From positions 3,124,501-3,188,500 of the forward strand of contig NZ_CP073720.1 in the NCBI RefSeq assembly GCF_025137375.1: 64,000 nucleotides of DNA, written 5' to 3'. Of the stretch, positions 27,129 through 40,800 are shown in pieces. Below the pieces are notes generated by a model, which saw only the letters and a program-made list of their open reading frames with translations, ran no database searches and was not told the origin of the DNA. A program made the translations under genes and the position numbers. The DNA is from Dactylosporangium fulvum (GTDB lineage: Bacteria > Actinomycetota > Actinomycetes > Mycobacteriales > Micromonosporaceae). How positions within the stretch are numbered: position 1 is the stretch's first letter; every line of letters starts with the position of its first letter.

Positions 27129-30100
27129 ATGCCCGCTAGGGATGAGGCACGTCTGCCGCTCATCGGGGCCCAACTCGGTGTGTGGTACGCCCAGCAGATC
27201 GACCCGGTCAACGCGGCCTACAACACGGCTCAGTTCGTCGAGGTCGAATCGTCCGTCGACGTGGCCGGGTTCGCTCGGGCGCTGCGGTACGCACTTGCTG
27301 AGACGGACGCGCTCAACGTGCGGTTCACCGTGTCCGACGGCGGGCCCTGGCAGCTGCCCGTGCCGCCGGCCGATCCGGGGCCGGACGTGGTGGACCTGAG
27401 CGCTGAGGCAGACCCGGCGGGCGCGGCCGACCGGTGGATGCGCGAGGACGCCGCGACCGTCGTCGACCTGGTGCGCGGACCGCTCTTCCGCAACGCGCTG
27501 CTGGTGCTCGGGCCCGGCCGGTTCCGTTGGTACCTGCGCTGCCACCACACGCTGCTCGACGGGTACGGCTTTCAGCTGCTCGCCGCGCGCGTTGCCGACG
27601 TCTACACCGCCCATGCGGCCGGCGAGGAGCCCCGCCCACGCTGGTTCGGCACCCTCGACGACCTCGTCGGCGCCGAGGCCGAGTACCGGTCGTCCACGGA
27701 CTTCATGACGGATCGCGCGTACTGGGTCGAGCGCATGGCCGGCGCTTCGGACGCTGCCACCCTCGCCCGGCGGTCCTTCAGCGGTCCGTCGGTGACCCCG
27801 GTGCGTACCGGACCCGCCCAGGTTTTCGAGACAGCCAGGGCTCCGCTCGCCGTTGACCGCGCCGAGCTGGTGATCGCTGCGCTCGCCGGTTATCTGCACC
27901 GCATGACGCAGGCTGAGGACATCACCATCGGTGTGCCCACGGCCGGCCGTTGGGGCATCGCCGCCAAGACCCCTGGCGTACTGGTCAACGTGTTGCCGCT
28001 GCGGCTGGTGGTATCGCGTGACACCACCGTCGACGCCCTGCTGCACCAGACCGCTGACCGGCTGCGCGAGCTCCGCCGTCACCAGCGGTACCGCAACGAG
28101 GACGTCCTGCGCGACCTCAGCATGGTCGGACGGCAGTTGAACGGGCCGCTGGTCAACATCAAGTACTACGACCGTGAGCTGGACTTCGCCGGCAGCCGGG
28201 CGACCGTCGTCACCGTTGCGTCCGGACCGATCGACGACCTCTCCCTCATCGTCGGCGGCGACCAGGCGTCCGGTGAGCTCACCGTCGCCTTCGAGGCCAA
28301 CGCCGCACGCTACGGCGAGGCGGAACTGGCGGGCCACCACCGGCGGTTCACCGGCTTCCTCGCCGCCTTGGCCGAAGCGGATCACGACACGCCGCTCGCA
28401 CGCATACCCCTGCCCGTCACGGCGCTGCCATCCGCTCGTCCCCGCCAGGTGTCGGCACCGCTCGGCGCAACCCTGTACGAGGCGTTTGAGGCACAAGTGG
28501 TACGCACGCCCGATCGCACGGCGGTGACCAGCGGCTCGACCCAGATCACGTACCGCGAACTCAACGCACGCGCGAACCGCCTCGCACGGCTGCTCCTCCG
28601 CCGGGGCGTGGGTCCCGGACGGCTGGCCGCCCTGGCTCTGCCCCGCGGCGCCGGCCTGGTGACCGCGTTGCTCGCCGTGCTCAAGACGGGCGCCGGTTAT
28701 CTGCCGCTCGACCCGCAGTATCCCGCCGAACGGCTGCGCTTCACGCTCCAGGACGCGGCCCCGGCTCTGGTGCTGTGCGACGCATCCGGCGCCGACCGGG
28801 TCCATGGCGGCGCCGACCTCGTGCTCCTGGACGACCAGGCGGTCGCCGCTGAGCTGAGCGGGCTCGCCGACGCGGATCTGACCGCCACCGAACGCCCGGC
28901 CGGCGCCGGGCCCGGAAGTCCGGCCTACGTCATCTACACCTCCGGTTCGACCGGCCGGCCCAAGGGCGTCGTGGTCACGCACCACAATGTTCTCCGCCTG
29001 TTCCAGCAGACGGATCACTGGTTCGGCTTCAGCGCCGACGACGTCTGGACGCTCTTTCACTCCTACGCGTTCGACTTCTCGGTGTGGGAGATCTGGGGGC
29101 CGCTGCTGTACGGGGGGCGGCTCGTCGTCGTGCCCTTCGATACGAGCCGGTCGCCGGTCGACTTCCTGCGGCTGCTCGTCCAGGAGCGCGTCACCGTCCT
29201 GAACCAGACCCCCTCGGCCTTCTACCAGCTCATCGCGGCGGACCGGGAACGCCAGGACCTGTCCCGGCGCCTGGCCCTGCGTTCTGTCGTCCTGGGCGGC
29301 GAAGCGTTGGAGACGCACCGCCTGGGGGACTGGTACGCGCGCCACGGCGACGACGCACCCCGTGTGGTGAACATGTACGGCATCACCGAGACCACCGTGC
29401 ACGTGACCTACGCAGCGCTCGACCGCAGGACGGCGCGTGCCGCCCGCGGCAGCGTCATCGGTGTGCCGATTCCGGATCTCGAGGTGTACGTGCTGGACCA
29501 TGCACTGCGGCCCGTGCCTGAGGGCGCCACCGGCGAGATCTATGTGGCCGGCCCGGGTCTGGCCATGGGATACCTCGGACGCCCCGGCCTGACGGCCGAG
29601 CGCTTCGTGGCCAACCCGTTCGGCGGTGCCGGCGAACGGATGTACCGCACCGGCGACCTGGCGTGCATCCTCGACGACGGTACCCTGGCCTACCTCGGGC
29701 GCGCGGACAGCCAAGTGAAGATCCGCGGTTTCCGTATCGAGCTCGGTGAGATCGAGGCCGCGCTCGAAGGCCATCCGGACATCGCACAGGCCGCGGTTGT
29801 CGTGCGCGAGGACCGGCCGGGCGACACACGGCTGGTGGCGTACGCCGTGCCGGTTGCCGGGACGCGGCCGGACGCCGCCGAACTGCGGGGGCACGCCGCG
29901 CGCGTCCTGCCCGCCCACATGGTCCCCGCCGCCGTCGAACTGCTCGACGCGCTGCCGTTGACCGCCAACGGCAAACTCGACCATCGGGCCCTGCCGGCAC
30001 CCGATCTGCCGGTCACGCCGGGCGACCGGATCCCGTCCGAGGGCACCCGGCGCGACACCACCATCGCTGCGCTGTTCGCCGAGGTCCTCGGTCTTCCCGC

Positions 30101-33100
30101 GGTCGGTGTCCGCGACAACTTCTTCGACCTCGGCGGCAATTCGTTGCATGCCGCCAAGCTGATCAGCCGCATCCGGGCCGAACTGGGTGTCGAACTGCCC
30201 ATCGGCGCGCTGTTCGAGAACCCCACGGTGGCGTGGATCGCCGGCCTCGTCGGGGACGCGGACTCGACCCTGCCCGCCCTGCGGCCGGAGCCGCGGCCCG
30301 AACTGGTGCCCCTGTCCTTCGCCCAGAGCAGGCTGTGGTTCCTCAACCAGGTCGAGGGCATGTCCGGCACCTACAACGTGCCCCTGACGATCCGGTTGTC
30401 GGGCTGGCTCGACGTGGACGCGCTCAGTGGCGCGCTGGGCGACGTGGTCGCCCGTCATGAGAGCCTGCGGACGATCTTCCCGCAGCTCGCCGGTGTTCCG
30501 TACCAGCAGGTCAAGGCCGCCGCCGACAGTCGGGTCGAGCCGATCGTCATCGATTGCCGGCCTGAGGAGCAGGCGGAAGGGGTGCGTGCAGCGCTTGTCG
30601 AGGGCTTCGCGTTGGAGCGCGAACTGCCCCTGCGGGCGACCCTGTTCCGAACCGCACCCACCGAGCACACGCTTCTGGTCGTGATGCACCACATCGTTGC
30701 CGACGGTTGGTCCGTCAGGCCGTTCGCCGACGATCTTGCCGTCGCCTACGCGGCCCGGTGCCGAGGTACGGACCCCGTCTGGCCGGGTTCCCTGCCGGTG
30801 CAGTACGCCGACTACACCCTCTGGCAGCGCCGGGTGCTGGGCGATGAGCGGTCCGTCGACAGCCGCATGGCCCGGCAGCTCGCCTACTGGACCGAGCAGC
30901 TGGCCGGCCTGCCCCAGGAACTGCCGTTGCCCACCGACCGGCCCCGCCCGCTCGCGGCCAGCCCAGAGGGTGGCACCGTCGGCGGCCGGATCGGCGCCGA
31001 TCTCCACGCCCGGCTGCTGCGCCTGGGCCGGGATCGTGGCGCCACGCTCTTCATGGTGCTCCAGGCCGGTCTGGCCGCCCTCCTCAGCCGCCTGGGCGCG
31101 GGGGAGGACATCCCGCTCGGCACCCCCGTCGCGGGCCGCCTCGACGAAGCGCTGGACGACCTTGTCGGGTGCTTCGTCAACACTGTCGTCCTGCGCACGG
31201 ACACATCCGGTGCACCGACGTTCCACGAACTCCTCGACCGGGTCCGCGCCACCGACGTGGCGGCCTACGAGCACCAGGATCTGCCCTTCGACCGGTTGGT
31301 CGAAGCACTCAACCCGACCCGGTCGCTGGCACGGCACCCGCTCTTTCAGGTGCTGCTGGCGTTCCGCGAGCCGGCGCGAGAGGTCGCGGGCATGCCCGGA
31401 CTCACCGCCCGTGTCGTGCCGTTCGACACCGACACCTCGCGCTTCGACCTGTCCTTCGTGTTCGCGGAGACGTACGGAGAGGTCCGGGCGCCGGGCGGGA
31501 TCGACTGCTCGTTGCAGTACAGCGGCGCCCTGTTCGACCGCGAGACAGCGCAACGGTTGCTGGCCCGCCTCGTGCTGTTCCTGGAGACAGCGGTCGACAC
31601 CCCGGATGTCCCTGTCGGTCGACTCGGCATTCTCCTGCCCCGGGAGCGCGAGGACCTGCTGGAGGGGTGGCAGGGGCCGCGCCGCGAAGTCGAGGACGCC
31701 ACCGCTTCCCAGCTCTTCGAGGCGCAGGCGGCGGCTGTGCCGGACAAGACCGCCGTCGTCTTCGAGGGCGTCCGGTTGACCTACGCCGAGCTCAACGACC
31801 GGGCCAACCGGCTCGCCCGTTACCTCGTCGCCCAAGGCGTGGGGCCGGAGCAGGTAGTGGCGCTGGCGGTGCCCCGCTCGCTGGAGATGGTGGTCGGCAT
31901 GCTGGCCATCTTCAAGGCGGGAGCGGCTTACCTCCCCGTCGACCCCGACTATCCGGCCGACCGCATCCGCTACATGGTCGAGGACGCCGAACCGGCGCAG
32001 GTGCTGACGACCACCGAGGTCGCTCACCTGCTCGCCGGCTCGTCCGCTTGCGTCGTCATCGACGAGCCGGCGACCGAGGCCGTCGTCGCCGCCATGTCCG
32101 CCAAGGACGTGACGGACGATGAGCGCGTCATCCCCCTCCTGCCCGCGCACCCCGCATACGTCATCTACACGTCGGGTTCGACCGGTCGGCCGAAGGGCGT
32201 GGTCGTCTGCCACACAGGTGTCCCCAGCCTGCTCGCGAATCAGGTCGAACGGTGCGCCGTCGGCCCCGACAACCGGGTGCTGCAGTTCGCCACCGCGAGC
32301 TTCGACGCGGCCTTCTGGGACGTCGCCATGGCGCTGTTCACCGGCGGCACCCTGATCCTGGCGCCCGCCTGGCGCCTGCTGCCCGGTCCCGACCTCTCCG
32401 AGCTTGCCGCCGTGCACGACATCACCCACGTGACGCTGCCGCCGTCGGTGCTGGCGATGCTCCCCGTGGAGGGCGGTCTGCCATCGACCACCACGATCGT
32501 CGTGGCCGGTGAGGCCACTCCGGCCGACCTGATCGCGCGTTGGTCGCGCGGCCGACGGATGGTCAATTCCTACGGGCCCACGGAGATCACGGTCTCCTGC
32601 GCGATCAGCCCTCCGCTGACCGCCGCCGGGGAGCTGCCGATCAGCCCGCCATCGGTCAACACACGGCTGTACGTCCTGGACCGGAACCTGCGGATGGTGC
32701 CGCCGGGCGTGCCGGGCGAGCTGTACGTCGCCGGCCCCGGCACGGCCCGAGGCTATCTCGGTCGTACCGATCTCACCGCAAGCCGCTTCGTCGCCGACCC
32801 GTTCGGTCCGCCCGGCACCCGGATGTACCGCACCGGTGACCTCGCCCGGTGGCACTCCCAGGGCTGGCTGGAGTTCCTGAGCCGCGCCGACGACCAGGTC
32901 AAGATCCGCGGGTTCCGCGTCGAACTGGGTGAGATCGAGTCCGTGCTGACCTCCCGCGACGACATCAACCACGCGGCGGTGGTGGTCCGCGAGGAACGCC
33001 CTGGCGACCGGCGACTGGTGGCCTACGTGACGGTCGCCGCGGCGGCCGCGGAACCGCGGAACCTGAGGGAGTCGCTGGCCGCGACGCTCCCCGACTACAT

Positions 33101-33575
33101 GGTGCCGGCCATCATCGTCGAGTTGGATGCGTTGCCGCTCACTCCCTCCGGGAAGATCGACCGGATCGCGCTGGCCGCCCGCCCCGTGTCGTGGACCTCG
33201 TCCACCGCGTTGTACGTCGCCCCCGGCGACGGGCTGGAGCGCCACATCGCCGACGTGTGGTGTGCCGTGCTGGGCCTTGCACAGGTCGGCGCCCAGGACA
33301 ACTTCTTCGACGTCGGCGGACACTCCCTGACCCTGATCGCGGTGCAGAAACGGCTGGTCGACGAGCTTGCCCGCCCGGTCGCGGTCGTCGACCTGTTCGC
33401 ACACCCCACGGTGGCCGCGCTGGCCGCGCACCTGAGCGCGGCCGTCGTCGGCGCCGAGCCGCCGCCCCGGAGCAGCGGCGTCGACCGGGCCCGGCAGCGG
33501 GCCGGGCTCCAGCACAACGCCCTGGCCCGGAGGGCCGCCAACAAGAACGGAAAGGGCACACAGCGCAATGCCTGA
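27129..33575 (+). CDS. NRPS 1: C-A(Thr)-T-C-A(aromatic)-T
   Basis: 2148 residues from ATG 27129 (GGGAGAGAG upstream). C1 (HHTLLDG near 138) begins [18 protein letters not shown], like EntF-type domains that accept an aryl starter. A1 (P-loop near 605) has the ten-residue code DFWNVGMVHK, a threonine code. T1 Ser lies in [13 protein letters not shown] near 1003. C2 has HHIVADG near 1187. A2 (P-loop near 1682) has code DAWTVASVSK, closest to Phe/aromatic codes and compatible with 3-(3-pyridyl)alanine. T2 is at [11 protein letters not shown] near 2060. No epimerase or TE. The product is aryl-Thr-aromatic amino acid passed to PKS 1, whose gene overlaps the end of this one. Confidence 0.93.
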   Translation: MPARDEARLPLIGAQLGVWYAQQIDPVNAAYNTAQFVEVESSVDVAGFARALRYALAETDALNVRFTVSDGGPWQLPVPPADPGPDVVDLSAEADPAGAADRWMREDAATVVDLVRGPLFRNALLVLGPGRFRWYLRCHHTLLDGYGFQLLAARVADVYTAHAAGEEPRPRWFGTLDDLVGAEAEYRSSTDFMTDRAYWVERMAGASDAATLARRSFSGPSVTPVRTGPAQVFETARAPLAVDRAELVIAALAGYLHRMTQAEDITIGVPTAGRWGIAAKTPGVLVNVLPLRLVVSRDTTVDALLHQTADRLRELRRHQRYRNEDVLRDLSMVGRQLNGPLVNIKYYDRELDFAGSRATVVTVASGPIDDLSLIVGGDQASGELTVAFEANAARYGEAELAGHHRRFTGFLAALAEADHDTPLARIPLPVTALPSARPRQVSAPLGATLYEAFEAQVVRTPDRTAVTSGSTQITYRELNARANRLARLLLRRGVGPGRLAALALPRGAGLVTALLAVLKTGAGYLPLDPQYPAERLRFTLQDAAPALVLCDASGADRVHGGADLVLLDDQAVAAELSGLADADLTATERPAGAGPGSPAYVIYTSGSTGRPKGVVVTHHNVLRLFQQTDHWFGFSADDVWTLFHSYAFDFSVWEIWGPLLYGGRLVVVPFDTSRSPVDFLRLLVQERVTVLNQTPSAFYQLIAADRERQDLSRRLALRSVVLGGEALETHRLGDWYARHGDDAPRVVNMYGITETTVHVTYAALDRRTARAARGSVIGVPIPDLEVYVLDHALRPVPEGATGEIYVAGPGLAMGYLGRPGLTAERFVANPFGGAGERMYRTGDLACILDDGTLAYLGRADSQVKIRGFRIELGEIEAALEGHPDIAQAAVVVREDRPGDTRLVAYAVPVAGTRPDAAELRGHAARVLPAHMVPAAVELLDALPLTANGKLDHRALPAPDLPVTPGDRIPSEGTRRDTTIAALFAEVLGLPAVGVRDNFFDLGGNSLHAAKLISRIRAELGVELPIGALFENPTVAWIAGLVGDADSTLPALRPEPRPELVPLSFAQSRLWFLNQVEGMSGTYNVPLTIRLSGWLDVDALSGALGDVVARHESLRTIFPQLAGVPYQQVKAAADSRVEPIVIDCRPEEQAEGVRAALVEGFALERELPLRATLFRTAPTEHTLLVVMHHIVADGWSVRPFADDLAVAYAARCRGTDPVWPGSLPVQYADYTLWQRRVLGDERSVDSRMARQLAYWTEQLAGLPQELPLPTDRPRPLAASPEGGTVGGRIGADLHARLLRLGRDRGATLFMVLQAGLAALLSRLGAGEDIPLGTPVAGRLDEALDDLVGCFVNTVVLRTDTSGAPTFHELLDRVRATDVAAYEHQDLPFDRLVEALNPTRSLARHPLFQVLLAFREPAREVAGMPGLTARVVPFDTDTSRFDLSFVFAETYGEVRAPGGIDCSLQYSGALFDRETAQRLLARLVLFLETAVDTPDVPVGRLGILLPREREDLLEGWQGPRREVEDATASQLFEAQAAAVPDKTAVVFEGVRLTYAELNDRANRLARYLVAQGVGPEQVVALAVPRSLEMVVGMLAIFKAGAAYLPVDPDYPADRIRYMVEDAEPAQVLTTTEVAHLLAGSSACVVIDEPATEAVVAAMSAKDVTDDERVIPLLPAHPAYVIYTSGSTGRPKGVVVCHTGVPSLLANQVERCAVGPDNRVLQFATASFDAAFWDVAMALFTGGTLILAPAWRLLPGPDLSELAAVHDITHVTLPPSVLAMLPVEGGLPSTTTIVVAGEATPADLIARWSRGRRMVNSYGPTEITVSCAISPPLTAAGELPISPPSVNTRLYVLDRNLRMVPPGVPGELYVAGPGTARGYLGRTDLTASRFVADPFGPPGTRMYRTGDLARWHSQGWLEFLSRADDQVKIRGFRVELGEIESVLTSRDDINHAAVVVREERPGDRRLVAYVTVAAAAAEPRNLRESLAATLPDYMVPAIIVELDALPLTPSGKIDRIALAARPVSWTSSTALYVAPGDGLERHIADVWCAVLGLAQVGAQDNFFDVGGHSLTLIAVQKRLVDELARPVAVVDLFAHPTVAALAAHLSAAVVGAEPPPRSSGVDRARQRAGLQHNALARRAANKNGKGTQRNA

Positions 33576-36500
33576 CGACTCCCGCACGGTGCGGGATCTG
33601 GACATCGCCATCGTCGCCATGGAGGGCCGCTTCCCCGGCGCCCGCAACGTGGAGGAGTTCTGGGCCAATCTGCTGGCCGGCGAGGAAGCGATCAGGCCGA
33701 TCAGCGACGAGGAGTATCTGGCGTTCGGCGGTGACCCGGCGGCGCTCGGCAACCCCTACCTCGTCAAGGCCGCCTCGGCGATGGACGACGCCGACCTGTT
33801 CGACGCGGACTTCTTCGGCCTGCGCGCCGAGGAGGCCGAGATGATGGACCCGCAACAGCGCATCTTCCTGGAAGTCTGCCACCACGCGCTGGAGCAGTCG
33901 GGCCACGACGCCGACCATTTCAACGGAGTGATCGGCGTCTACGGTGGCGCCAGTCAGAGCCGCTACTACATGTCGCACGTACGCCCCCGTTTCGACGAGT
34001 CGGTCGAGCCACTGCGGGCCTGGTCGGCGTCCATGGGCAACGAACCCGGCATCTTCGCCGCCCGCATCGCCTATGCGCTGAACCTGACCGGACCCGCGCT
34101 GACCGTCCAAACGGCCTGCTCCACCTCGTTGGTCGCGATCCATCTCGCCTGCCAGGACCTGCTGTCCTTCCGCTGCGACCTGGCGCTCGCCGGCGGCTCG
34201 TCGATCAATCCGGGTGCGCGGCGCGGCTATCGCTACACGCCCGACGGCCCGTTCTCGCCCGACGGCCATGTCCGGGCCTTCGACGCCGGTGCTGCGGGCA
34301 TGGTGCCCGGCGATGCCACGGCGGTGGTCGTCCTGAAGCGGCTGACCGAGGCGGTGGCCGCCGGCGACCGCATCCGGGCTGTGATCAAGGGCACCGCAAT
34401 CAACAACGACGGCAGCCGTAAGGTCGGCTTCACCGCGCCCAGCCCAACGGGACAGAGCGAGGTCATCCTCGACGCCCACGCGGCCGCCGAGATCGACGCC
34501 AACACCATCGGCTATCTGGAGGCCCACGGAACGGGCACCCCGGTCGGTGATCCGATCGAAGTTGCCGCGCTGACCCAGGCATTCGCGGAAACCACGCGCC
34601 GCACAAGCTTCTGTGCGCTGGGCTCGGTCAAGAGCAATGTCGGGCACACCGACGCCGCCGCGGGCGTGGTGGGCCTGATCAAGGCCGCCTTGGTGGTGGA
34701 ACACGGCCAAATCCCACCGACCCTGCACTACACCGCGCCCAACCCGCTCATTGACTTCGACGCTTCGCCCTTCCGCGTCAACGACCGGCTCACCGAGTGG
34801 CCGGCGAGTTCGACGCCGCGGCGGGCGGGCGTGAGTTCGTTCGGCATCGGCGGTACGAACGCCCATGCGGTCCTGGAGGAGCCCCCCGCCGTCCCGCGGT
34901 CGGAACCCAGCGACGGTTGGGTTCTGCTGCCCTGGTCGGCCAGGTCCGCCGAGGCGGCCGACCGGCTCGGCACGTTGCTGGGCGATCATCTCGCCCGTAC
35001 ACCCGGACTCGCGCTCGCCGACGTGGCGCACACCCTTCGCTCGGGCCGCCGGCTGTTCCCGCACCGCCGTTTCGCGGTTTGCCGGGACCGGGGCGATGAG
35101 GTGACCCGGCTGAGCGCTCCGCATCACCCCGCCCCACCGGTCGACGACCTGGCCGAACGGCCCGTCGCGTTCCTCTTTCCGGGCGGCGGAGCGCAGTACG
35201 AGGGCATGGGCCGCGGCCTGTACGAAACCGAACCGGTGTTCCGGGAGGCGTTGGACCGCTGCGCGGCCATCCTGCGGCCCGTTCTCGGCTTCGACGTGCG
35301 CGCCGCCATGCATCGTGGGGAGCACGGCCCGCGGTCGAGCCTGCTGCCCGGACTGGTCGCGACCGAGTACGCCCTCGCCACCCTGCTGATGTCGCAGGGT
35401 ATCCGGCCGAACGCGTACATCGGACATTCCGCGGGGGAGTACACGGCCGCCTGCCTGGCTGGTGTGATCTCCCTGGAGGAAGTGCTGCCCCTGATCGCCA
35501 AGCGGCAGTGGCTCCTGGAGCGAGCCGGTGGCATTTCGGTGAGTGTCGTGCTCGGTGAGCGGGACCTCGACGACCACCTCACCGACCGGGTCTCCCTGGC
35601 CGCCGTCAACGCACCCGCCCTCTGCACCGTATCGGGGCCGGTGGAGGAGATCCGCGGGCTGGAGCTGCGCTGGGACGCCGACGGGGTCGAGTATCACCGG
35701 GTCCACTTCCCCAGCGCCGTGCACTCCTGGCTGCTGGAATCCATCCTGGACGACTACGCGTCCGAACTCGCCCGGGTCACCCTCCGCCCCCCGGCGCTTC
35801 CCTTCGTCTCCAATCTCACCGGCACCTGGATCACCGACGAGGAGGCCACCAGTCCCGAGTACTGGCTGCAGCACACCCGCCGAACAGTGCGTTTCGCCGA
35901 CGGGCTGGCGCAGCTCTGCGCGGACCGGAACACCGCGCTGGTGGAGGTCGGGCCGGGCCGGATCCTGACCCGATGTGCCCAGCTGACGTTCGGCGACTCC
36001 GTGCCGACGGTGGAGACCATGCGCCATTCGCGGGCCGACCAGCACGATCAGCAGGTGCTGCTGACCGCGGTCGGTCGTCTCTGGCAGCTCGGTGCCCGGC
36101 TGACGCGCGATGAGGAGAACCACCACGAAGGTCGCCGCGTCCCCCTGCCCGGCTACCCGTTCGAGCGCAAGCGGTACTGGCTGGACGAGGTCCGCCCCGG
36201 CCGCACCGGAGGTGGCGTCGCCCGGAGCGCGCGGGACCTTGCCGAAGCGGAACGCGAGCTACGCCGCGACACCGCGGTGACCACGGTGTCGGCGGGGGTG
36301 CACGCGGACTTCGACCGGCTCGCGGCCCTCCGGGCCACCGACTTCCTGCGCGCGTCCGGCGTGAACACCAGGCCGGGAAGCACGTACACCCACGCGGACC
36401 TTGTCGACCGTCTCCGGCCGGCCGGGCCGTACCGCAAGCTGCTCGACGCCATGCTGCGCATGCTGGTCGAGTCGGGATTGCTGGTTCGTGAAGGGGACGT

Positions 36501-37746
36501 CCTGCGATTTGCCGGGAACGCCGACGACGCCGCGGAGCGGGCCCGGCTCGCCGCCTCCGTCACGCAGCGGCATCCCTCGCTTGCGAAGGACCTGGAACTC
36601 CTCGAAACCTGCCTGGCCGAGTGCGCGGAGGTGATGCGCGGCAAGGTGAACGGCGCCGCGGTGCTGACCCCCGACGGGCGCACGGATCTCACCGCCGCCG
36701 TGGTTGAGGCACACCTCGGCGAGGGCGACTTCGGCCTGTACCGGACACTGCTGGCCGAGCACGTCGCGGAACTGGCGCGTGCGGCGCGTGGCCGGCCGTT
36801 CCGGATTCTCGAGGCGGGCGCCGGACGAGGTTGGCTGACCTGGCCTGTGGCCGAGGCGCTGCGGGGCATTCCCGGCGTGGAATACCACGTTACCGACCTG
36901 GGACGGTCGTTCGTGCTCGAGGCCGAGCGTGAGGCCGAGCGGCGCGGGATCGACTTCATGTCCTTCGGGACGCTCGACATCGGAAAGGCCCGCAACCCGG
37001 ACGCATTCAGCGGCGGCTTCGACGTGGTGCTGGCCTTCAACGTCCTGCACATACCCGCTGACCCGTACGAATGCGTTCGTCATGTCCAAGGGCTTCTGGC
37101 CCCCGGCGGTCGGCTGTGCGCCCTGGAAACGGTACGGATGCCCTGGGCCTCGGAACTGTGCGTGGGGCTGCTGCCACAGTGGTGGGCCTTCGCGGACGAC
37201 CTGCGGCGGCACTCGCCGATCATGTCGGCGGACCAATGGCGGGCGCTGCTGGCCTCGACAGGGTTCGAAGAGGTCCAGGTCCTCAGCGACGAACGGGCCG
37301 AGCGGCCGCTGATCCCGACCGCGCTCATCGTCGGCCGCCGTCCCGCGGCGGCCGTCGCCGGTGAGACCGGCGTCGCGACGTCCGTGCGGCCGGTACAGGA
37401 AATCGCACCGGTGCTGAAGACACGGCCCGCATTGGAAGTCGCACACCGCAGCCCCGCAACCGACACCGAACGCGTTGTCGCCCGGCACTGGGAGGAGATC
37501 CTGCGGGTCGAGGGCATCGGGGCCGACGACAACTTCTTCGACCTGGGCGGGGAATCGTTGCTTGCGTTGCAACTGGCCCAGCGACTGGGGGAAGAGCTCG
37601 GAGTCGAGATGCGGGTCAAAAAGCTCATGGAGAAGCTCACCGTTGCGGCGATGGCCGCCGAGGCCGATGCGCTCCGCGGCACCGGGGGCGAAGCCCGGCG
37701 TCCCGGGATCGTGCCGAGTGCCCGCCGTGGTCGGCGCGCCGGCTGA
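33568..37746 (+). CDS. PKS 1: KS-AT-cMT-ACP
   Basis: 1392 residues. KS has TACSTSL (Cys near 184), [11 protein letters not shown] and [14 protein letters not shown] has GHSAGEY near 620 and the unusual SAVHSWLL where malonyl ATs show HAFH. A C-methyltransferase with [13 protein letters not shown] near 1080 follows, then an ACP ([14 protein letters not shown] near 1327). There is no KR, DH or ER. One round adds two carbons to the peptidyl chain and methylates the alpha carbon, giving a propionate-like unit. Pyridomycin has a hydroxyl here, so a ketoreductase must act in trans or the product keeps a ketone. Confidence 0.92.
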   Translation: MPDDSRTVRDLDIAIVAMEGRFPGARNVEEFWANLLAGEEAIRPISDEEYLAFGGDPAALGNPYLVKAASAMDDADLFDADFFGLRAEEAEMMDPQQRIFLEVCHHALEQSGHDADHFNGVIGVYGGASQSRYYMSHVRPRFDESVEPLRAWSASMGNEPGIFAARIAYALNLTGPALTVQTACSTSLVAIHLACQDLLSFRCDLALAGGSSINPGARRGYRYTPDGPFSPDGHVRAFDAGAAGMVPGDATAVVVLKRLTEAVAAGDRIRAVIKGTAINNDGSRKVGFTAPSPTGQSEVILDAHAAAEIDANTIGYLEAHGTGTPVGDPIEVAALTQAFAETTRRTSFCALGSVKSNVGHTDAAAGVVGLIKAALVVEHGQIPPTLHYTAPNPLIDFDASPFRVNDRLTEWPASSTPRRAGVSSFGIGGTNAHAVLEEPPAVPRSEPSDGWVLLPWSARSAEAADRLGTLLGDHLARTPGLALADVAHTLRSGRRLFPHRRFAVCRDRGDEVTRLSAPHHPAPPVDDLAERPVAFLFPGGGAQYEGMGRGLYETEPVFREALDRCAAILRPVLGFDVRAAMHRGEHGPRSSLLPGLVATEYALATLLMSQGIRPNAYIGHSAGEYTAACLAGVISLEEVLPLIAKRQWLLERAGGISVSVVLGERDLDDHLTDRVSLAAVNAPALCTVSGPVEEIRGLELRWDADGVEYHRVHFPSAVHSWLLESILDDYASELARVTLRPPALPFVSNLTGTWITDEEATSPEYWLQHTRRTVRFADGLAQLCADRNTALVEVGPGRILTRCAQLTFGDSVPTVETMRHSRADQHDQQVLLTAVGRLWQLGARLTRDEENHHEGRRVPLPGYPFERKRYWLDEVRPGRTGGGVARSARDLAEAERELRRDTAVTTVSAGVHADFDRLAALRATDFLRASGVNTRPGSTYTHADLVDRLRPAGPYRKLLDAMLRMLVESGLLVREGDVLRFAGNADDAAERARLAASVTQRHPSLAKDLELLETCLAECAEVMRGKVNGAAVLTPDGRTDLTAAVVEAHLGEGDFGLYRTLLAEHVAELARAARGRPFRILEAGAGRGWLTWPVAEALRGIPGVEYHVTDLGRSFVLEAEREAERRGIDFMSFGTLDIGKARNPDAFSGGFDVVLAFNVLHIPADPYECVRHVQGLLAPGGRLCALETVRMPWASELCVGLLPQWWAFADDLRRHSPIMSADQWRALLASTGFEEVQVLSDERAERPLIPTALIVGRRPAAAVAGETGVATSVRPVQEIAPVLKTRPALEVAHRSPATDTERVVARHWEEILRVEGIGADDNFFDLGGESLLALQLAQRLGEELGVEMRVKKLMEKLTVAAMAAEADALRGTGGEARRPGIVPSARRGRRAG

Positions 37747-37829
37747 CCATTCGCCAACTGCACCGCCGAAGTCCAGTCCGACATGAATCACCGGCACAGC
37801 GCCGGGTGCCAGTCGCCAAGGAGTACACC

Positions 37830-40800
37830 TTGTCCACTTCGACGAGCGAGAAGCAGGAACCCGGAACCGACGTGCGGGCGGCATCCGAGGAGGCGGCCGA
37901 CGCTCTGGAGTTTCCGGCCACCTATGCCCAGCAAGGACTGTGGTTCTTCAATCGCCTGAACCCGCGCAGCGCCTTCTACAACGTGTCGATGGTGCACCGG
38001 CTCACAGGTGAACTGGACGTGCCCGTGCTCCGGGCCGCGCTGCACGACGTCGTACAGCGGCACGAGGCGCTGCGCACGACCTTCCGCGAGCACGAAGGCG
38101 GCCTGCGTCAGCTCGTCGCCGATGCCGTTGACGTACCGCTGCCTGTGCACGCGGCGGTGGGCTCTGCGGACGACGGGACGCCCGTGCTCGAAACGCCTGC
38201 CGTGCGCGAGCAGGTGACCGCGCTCATCCAGGCGCCCTTCGACTTGGAGCAGGGTCCGCTGCTGCGCGCCGCCCTGGTGCGCGTCGGACCCGACGACCAC
38301 CTCTTCGTCCTGTCGATGCACCACATCGTTGTGGACGGCTGGTCGCTGGGCATCCTCCTGCGCGAGCTGAGCGAGGCGTACCGGGCCCGCCGGGCGGGGG
38401 AGGCTCCGAACCTGCCCGAACTGGCCGTTCAGTACGGCGACTACGCGGAATGGCAGGTGGGGCACCTGCGCGGGACGGCACTGGAGGACGGGCTGTCGTA
38501 CTGGCGCGAGCGACTGCGCGGTGACCTGCCCGAGTTGCACCTGACCACCGACCACCCGCGTCCCGAGGCCCGCTCCTTCGCCGGTGCCCGACTCGACTGG
38601 ACCTTCGACGAGGACCTCACCGCCCGGCTCAGGCAGCTGTGCCAGACGGAGGGCGTCACGCTGTACATGGCGCTGTTCGCCGGGGTCGCCGCCATGCTGC
38701 ACCGCTACTCGGGTCAGGAGGACTTCATCGTCGGGACGCCGATGGCGGGGCGCGACGATGCCCAGACCCAGCCGCTGATCGGGTCGTTCGTCAACACACT
38801 GCCGATGCGTGCGGATGTCTCGGGCAACCCGCCGTTCACCCGGCTCCTGAACCGGGTCCGGGAGATGAGCCAAGGCGCCTACGCGCACGACGACATCCCG
38901 TTCGAGAAGATCGTGGAGGACGTTGCACCGCAGCGGGGCATCGGTGCGAACCCGCTCTTCCAGGTCACGTTCGCGCTGCAGAATTACGAGCTCGGCGGCT
39001 TCGAACTCGACGGCATGCGTGCGGAGCGCATCGCCGTCGAGGAGGGCACCGCGCGATTCGACCTGGAGGTGCACTGCTGGGACGATCCGCACCGCTTGCG
39101 CGGCGCCTTCGTCTACAGCACCGACCTGTTCGACCGCAGCACGATGCAACGCATGGCCGCACACCTCACGCGGGTGTTCGAGGGTGTGCTGTCGGACCCC
39201 TCCCGGACGATCGGCGAGCTGCCCCTGCTCACGGCGGACGACCATCAGGTGCTGGACGCGGTCGGCGGTCTGGAGTCGGAATTCGATGCCGGGGCCACCG
39301 TACTGAGGCGCTTCTCCGCCCAGGTGGCGGCCCGTCCCGAGGCGACGGCTGTGCGCGCGCCGGATGCCGTGCTGTCGTACCAGGGGCTCGCAGCTCGCGT
39401 GAGAGCGCTGGCGGCCCATCTCCGAAGCGCCGGGCTGACAGCGGGTGCGCGGGTCGGCGTATGCCTTGATGCCCCGGACGACCAGCTGCTGGGCACCCTT
39501 GCCGTCTTGGCGGCAGGGGGAGTCTGCGTGCCCGTGAACCCGGGCGACGACCCGGCCCGGCTGCGCCGCACGGCTCGTCGCACGGGGCTCGCCGTGCTGC
39601 TCACCCGGGGCAGCGCGCCCGACGACCGGGCCGACGGGTTGACGACGGTCGACTTGCGCGCAGTGCACCTGGACGAGGCCGGCCCGCCCGCCGCCGAGGC
39701 ACCGGCGGAGCCCTCCGGTGCCGCCGCCGCTCTCGTGCTGGATGTGCCGGGCGGCCCGCTCGTCCTCGACCATGCGGGGCTCGCCGGCCGGCTCGGACGC
39801 CTGGCCGGGCTGTCCGCGCTGACGCCCGGTGACCTCGTCGCCCGGCACACTACCTGGGGCCGCGAGCATGCTGTCTGGGAGACGCTGCTTCCGATCTGCC
39901 ACGGGGCGACCCTGGTCGCCGCCGACGGAGCGGGCGTCCCCGCAGACGCCACCGTGGTGATCGCCGCCGACGCGGAGCTGTCCGCGATCCTCGCCGCGGA
40001 CGTTCAGGCAGTGTCGCCGCGTGCGCTGCTGTGCCTGACGGCCATGCCCTCACCCGCCCTCGTCCGGCGCTGTCGGGACCGATTCGGGTCCGCGGCGCGC
40101 TGGGTGTACGCGACCCCTCAGGCGGGATTGACCGGTGTCGCCGAGTCGCGTCCCTCGGATGAGACCGTGTCGTTCACTCCCTTGTGCGCGCTGCGGGTGC
40201 TGGATGCGCGTGGACTTCCCGTCCCGGTCGGTGTCGCGGGCGAGGTGTACGTCGGCGGTCCCGGTCTCGCCCGTACCGCCGCCGGCAACGCCGTCGCGGC
40301 GTCGGCTTCGAGCAGTGACACCGGCAGGATCACCGCTGCCGGGAAGCTGGAGGTCCTCGGTCGGCGCCCCGGCACCGCCGTTGTCTGCGGTGTCCCCGTC
40401 GATCTCGGCGAAGTGACCGCCGCGATCCTGGCCGAGCCGGCGATCGCTGACTGCACGGTCTTGGCCCGCCGCTCGACCGCCGGGCACGCCGAACTCGTGT
40501 CCTACGCCGTCCCTCGCGGCAAGGTGACGGCGCAGCGCGTCGAACAGGCCGCCCGCGCCGGCCTGCCCAGCGGAATCGGCCTGTCGGGCGTCGTGTTCGT
40601 CACCGCCCTGCCGCATACCCCCGGCGGCGGCGTGGACGCGTCCGCGCTCGGTGAACTGCCGGTGCTCGACGACGAGCTGGCCGGCGCGTGGGAGCAGGCG
40701 CTGTCCGAGCGAGGCATCCCGGCGGTCGTGGTGGTCACCGGGAACGAGCCGGCACCGACCACCGACGACTTCGTCAACCTGCGGGCGCTCGCCCGGGACA

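Noticed and set aside
30313..31650. Condensation domain 2 as a D-specific type implying a D-Thr unit
   Set aside because: Some residues (GTYN, HESLRT) recall D-accepting domains, but module 1 has no epimerase and motif memory is not precise enough.
26739..33752. A 2337-codon open frame on the minus strand opposite NRPS 1
   Set aside because: It mirrors the codon bias of the high-GC NRPS on the other strand, lacks recognisable domains and has no ribosome binding site.
37806..37829. Alternative GTG start for NRPS 2 at 37806
   Set aside because: The TTG at 37830 has AAGGAG at the right distance; the GTG has no ribosome site.
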